Shown here piece after piece: positions 6,322 to 8,365 of a stretch of 8,365 nucleotides of DNA. The stretch is from Dehalococcoidia bacterium (lineage in GTDB: Bacteria; Chloroflexota; Dehalococcoidia; UBA3495). Under the pieces are notes generated by a model. It was not told the origin of the DNA. It made no database searches and worked only from the letters and a program-made list of their open reading frames with translations. Made by a program: the position numbers and the translations under genes. The stretch's first letter is position 1. Each line of letters starts with the position of its first letter. The stretch is from contig PCAH01000002.1 of assembly GCA_002730485.1 (NCBI GenBank), forward strand, positions 1 to 8,365, in the 5' to 3' direction.

Positions 6322-7191
6322 GTTTAGTCCCTCTATCCCGGACTGTAACTCTGGGTGCTTGTCCTTATAGTCCACGAATTGTTTCCTGTCATGCGGGAAC
6401 TCACGCCAGTGTTGACACACTACTGCGGTGTCCACCACCGGCCTGTAGCCTATTCGTCCCGCTATTTCACAGAAGAAGTGATCCTCGGTGCGCCCGTATT
6501 CCATCGCAAAGAACGGAAAGGCACGCGGATCATCATCTGCTTTATGCTTCAACGGCGTATGGAGAACCATCGCCTCTACCTTAGCCTCCATACCGTTCGT
6601 GGAGAAACTCAGGTCTTTACTGTCCTTATCCACATCGTCCTTATGAACCGGTACGATGCTACCGTCCGGGCGCTGAAACTCGATGTACTGGTCCATGATG
6701 TCCAGGAATACCCGTTTTTGTATCAGGGTACAACCCATCCCGACGCTATCTACTTCCGCAATAGTGCCATGTTCGTACTCCCAGAGGGAGGCGTACATGC
6801 CATTATTATCCCGAATGTATGCTAGTGGATTGTGCGGTGGTCTGGCTAGATGATATAAGCCAGCCACGAAGGGACGCCGCATAGCCAATAGGTGTTCAAG
6901 GGCGCCTTGTGGCGGGACCGTATCGTCATCTAGAAACCAGAGCCAATCACTATCCCCGCGTACGAAGCCACCCGCTATCTTATTGCGATTATGGTCGGTA
7001 CGGCTAAGTCTACGGTCATCAAGGATGTAGTTCTTGTTGTAGTCCGGCAGTGCGCTGCTAACAGCATGTACCCTGCCGATCTCTATCTTACCTTCCTGGG
7101 CAACTGAGACTAACTGCGTCAGTACCGGCTGCCACCAGTTATTGGACTGGAACTTGGAGCAAGCTATGCCTACGTCAACCTTTACGGTCAC
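6319..7191 (-). CDS. GT-A-fold glycosyltransferase (family 2-like)
   Basis: Probable nucleotide-sugar-dependent glycosyltransferase, 290 aa. The N-terminus has a beta strand (VKVDVGIACS), then a DHNRNKIA segment (R69, N70) of the kind that contacts the nucleotide. The metal-binding DXD motif is seen as WFLDDDTVPP with D88-D90. Downstream are a GMGCTLIQKRVF acceptor-side strand-helix (151-162), and an EYGRTEDHFFCEIAGRIGYR block (231-250) whose E236/D237 fit the catalytic-base position. H261 in VVCQHW fits the late metal-ligand histidine. No signal peptide or membrane segment is present, so it should act in the cytoplasm. It starts at GTG (7189-7191), overlapping the preceding gene by four bases, with GGGAGG ten bases upstream. 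It ends in TAG directly against, and in frame with, the methyltransferase. Acceptor unknown: virion protein, host glycan or modified base are all possible. Confidence 0.85.
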   Translation of the reverse strand: MTVKVDVGIACSKFQSNNWWQPVLTQLVSVAQEGKIEIGRVHAVSSALPDYNKNYILDDRRLSRTDHNRNKIAGGFVRGDSDWLWFLDDDTVPPQGALEHLLAMRRPFVAGLYHLARPPHNPLAYIRDNNGMYASLWEYEHGTIAEVDSVGMGCTLIQKRVFLDIMDQYIEFQRPDGSIVPVHKDDVDKDSKDLSFSTNGMEAKVEAMVLHTPLKHKADDDPRAFPFFAMEYGRTEDHFFCEIAGRIGYRPVVDTAVVCQHWREFPHDRKQFVDYKDKHPELQSGIEGLN

Positions 7192-7409
7192 GGTCTGCCC
7201 GCCTCCCAGTCCTCGATCCTATCGTTTTGGGCGTACCAGTTGCGTTGGTTCCGGCAATCCTTACACAGTGCGATCTTATGCAGATTGGACATCATGTCGT
7301 GCAACAGGCGCCCATCGGGATCTGGCTGAACAGTGGATAGATGAGTAACTGCGAGAGGCCGATTACAGCGGCGACACAAGAACACGGGTCGTGTTTGCAT
7401 TACCGACAT
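7188..7409 (-). CDS. Small four-cysteine zinc-ribbon-like protein
   Basis: A 73-aa protein of unknown function. Two CxxC pairs (C12/C15 in LCRRC and C49/C52 in LCKDC) separated by 33 residues suggest a single structural zinc site of zinc-ribbon type. The segment between them includes a TVQPDPDGRLLHDMM stretch, and the C-terminus is polar (RNQRNWYAQNDRIEDWEAGR). The ATG at 7407-7409 is supported by a strong GGAGG at 7416-7420, six bases upstream. It starts about 40 bases after the capsid stop and its TGA overlaps the GTG of the glycosyltransferase by four bases (GTGA), so the two are probably translationally coupled. It could bind nucleic acid or be a partner of the modification enzymes downstream; the sequence does not decide. 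Confidence 0.7.
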   Translation of the reverse strand: MSVMQTRPVFLCRRCNRPLAVTHLSTVQPDPDGRLLHDMMSNLHKIALCKDCRNQRNWYAQNDRIEDWEAGRP

Positions 7410-7450
7410 AACCGGCCTCCACGCAGTCTTACGATATTACGCTCCTATCC

Positions 7451-8365
7451 TTATGTGGTCAGGGCGGCGTGTGCTTTGTCCATCCGCACACACAGCGAGA
7501 ACTCGCCTACAACCTCTCCGCGCTCGTAGTCACCTACCTTGGCAAGTGGCTCGAACGTGAACGGGAAGTATGTAACGAATCCCGCACGCTCTGGGTCAAG
7601 CAAATACACTGTATTCGCAGGCGCCCAGCGGTCCATAACCAGTTTGAGTTCACCAAACGGGGTCATCACGTTCTGGATAACCATACCGATGGTGTCTTCA
7701 GTGCGCTCAACACGCAGGAAGGTTGTTGCGTCATATATGTTCTTGATGACCTGCATGTTTGCCGGCGAACAGAGGGCTATGCTCGGTGAGCCGCCATCGT
7801 TGTAAGCCAACTCCATCGTGTCTTCCAGGTTTGCCTGGGTAATGGCAGAGCCATAGTCCAGGGTATTGTCGGTAACGAACGTACCCAAACCACCAAACGC
7901 ACGCGGCGTGGTAGCGGAGCCAGCTTTGCGGGCGCCGAGGTACATCTGCTTTTCGACAAGTCGCATCAGTTGTGGAACAGCCTTGTTGGACTGATACTCG
8001 AACTCTTCAGGGATACCATACTGGGAAACCTGGTTCTGAGTTCTCGAAACCTTGATCTCCTGATGGAATATCTGGGTGTAGTTCGAGCCAACCGTGCGGT
8101 CAGTGAACGCCACTGCGTCAGAGTCGTCACCCTCCAACCGTGCAATTCCCACGATCGTCACAGTGGTGTCGTCAGCATGGGTAGCTGCCGAACCACTATA
8201 TGGTCGGGTTGCTACCGTGAGGACGTTGGAGCTGACACTACTTACCCACATCTGCTCACTCTCAATAAGGATGATATGCCCCGGTTGGAAAATGGAGCCA
8301 TCGTCCACAGTGATCGTGACTTGTGAGTTATCGATGTTGCTGCCGTCATTGATGGCATCTGCGAG
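7451..8365 (-). CDS. Major capsid protein, SU10/DUF5309-like, 5' end missing
   Basis: Likely main shell protein of the phage head (HK97-type fold expected for this family). The frame is open to the right edge and ends in TAA at 7451-7453, giving 304 visible residues; the true start lies outside the window. A GTG at 8306-8308 could be mistaken for a start, but 19 further open codons precede it in the same style, so it is probably internal. The N-terminal visible part is a beta-rich segment with a VTITVDDGSIFQPGHIILIE stretch followed by a TRPYSGSAATHADDTTV stretch. Next comes the capsid-like region with NYTQIFHQEIKVSRTQNQVS, then a helix rich in E, Q, K and R (PQLMRLVEKQMYLGARKAGS) and a glycine-rich turn FGGLGTFVTD. 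The C-terminal part carries KLVMDRWAPANTVYLLDPE, typical of such capsid proteins. The family call comes from remembered sequence style, not a search; the capsid role is fairly safe, the exact family less so. Confidence 0.75.
   Translation of the reverse strand, partial: LADAINDGSNIDNSQVTITVDDGSIFQPGHIILIESEQMWVSSVSSNVLTVATRPYSGSAATHADDTTVTIVGIARLEGDDSDAVAFTDRTVGSNYTQIFHQEIKVSRTQNQVSQYGIPEEFEYQSNKAVPQLMRLVEKQMYLGARKAGSATTPRAFGGLGTFVTDNTLDYGSAITQANLEDTMELAYNDGGSPSIALCSPANMQVIKNIYDATTFLRVERTEDTIGMVIQNVMTPFGELKLVMDRWAPANTVYLLDPERAGFVTYFPFTFEPLAKVGDYERGEVVGEFSLCVRMDKAHAALTT

Noticed and set aside
6355..6825. 156-codon plus-strand frame opposite the glycosyltransferase
   Set aside because: The minus strand carries a full set of GT-A motifs over the same bases; the plus frame shows no domain.
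7410..7450. Possible terminator or promoter after the capsid gene
   Set aside because: The 41-base gap contains only a strong ribosome binding site for the zinc-ribbon gene; no stem-loop with a T-run or promoter boxes could be supported.
7970..8326. 118-codon plus-strand frame opposite the capsid gene
   Set aside because: It is antisense to the capsid-like frame, and the product has no recognisable pattern.

Overview
The window looks like part of the late structural (virion) operon of a tailed double-stranded DNA phage (Caudoviricetes), probably uncultivated; no host can be named from the sequence. All supported genes lie on the minus strand, so transcription runs from the right edge to the left. 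Packing is typical of a phage: genes abut or overlap by 1-17 bases, the longest gap is about 40 bases, and no internal terminator, promoter, tRNA or CRISPR is visible. The genetic code appears standard, with TAA, TAG and TGA all used as stops.

In order of transcription (right to left): a major capsid protein cut by the right edge (7451-8365); a 73-aa four-cysteine zinc-ribbon-like protein; a 290-aa GT-A-type glycosyltransferase; a 179-aa SAM-dependent methyltransferase; a 37-aa basic protein; a 113-aa HNH nuclease; a 17-aa lysine/arginine micro-ORF; a 218-aa head-tail adaptor candidate; a 638-aa beta-propeller-like tail protein with Asp-box motifs; a 124-aa tail/fibre-base protein; a 147-aa Vsr/DUF559-like PD-(D/E)XK nuclease; and a repeat-rich tail fibre of at least 626 aa cut by the left edge. 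The fibre and the two small basic ORFs were found by direct translation of the minus strand.

The structural backbone reads capsid, adaptor, tail hub or nozzle, fibre base, fibre. No tape-measure or tube genes appear between adaptor and fibre, which resembles a short-tailed (podovirus) layout. Two groups of accessory genes interrupt it. One is the zinc-ribbon, glycosyltransferase and methyltransferase block directly after the capsid gene, which could modify virion surface or host glycans. The other is two unrelated small nucleases, one just ahead of the adaptor region and one just ahead of the fibre. The least familiar elements are the two tiny lysine-rich ORFs bracketing the HNH gene, and the amber codon that alone separates the glycosyltransferase from the in-frame methyltransferase.
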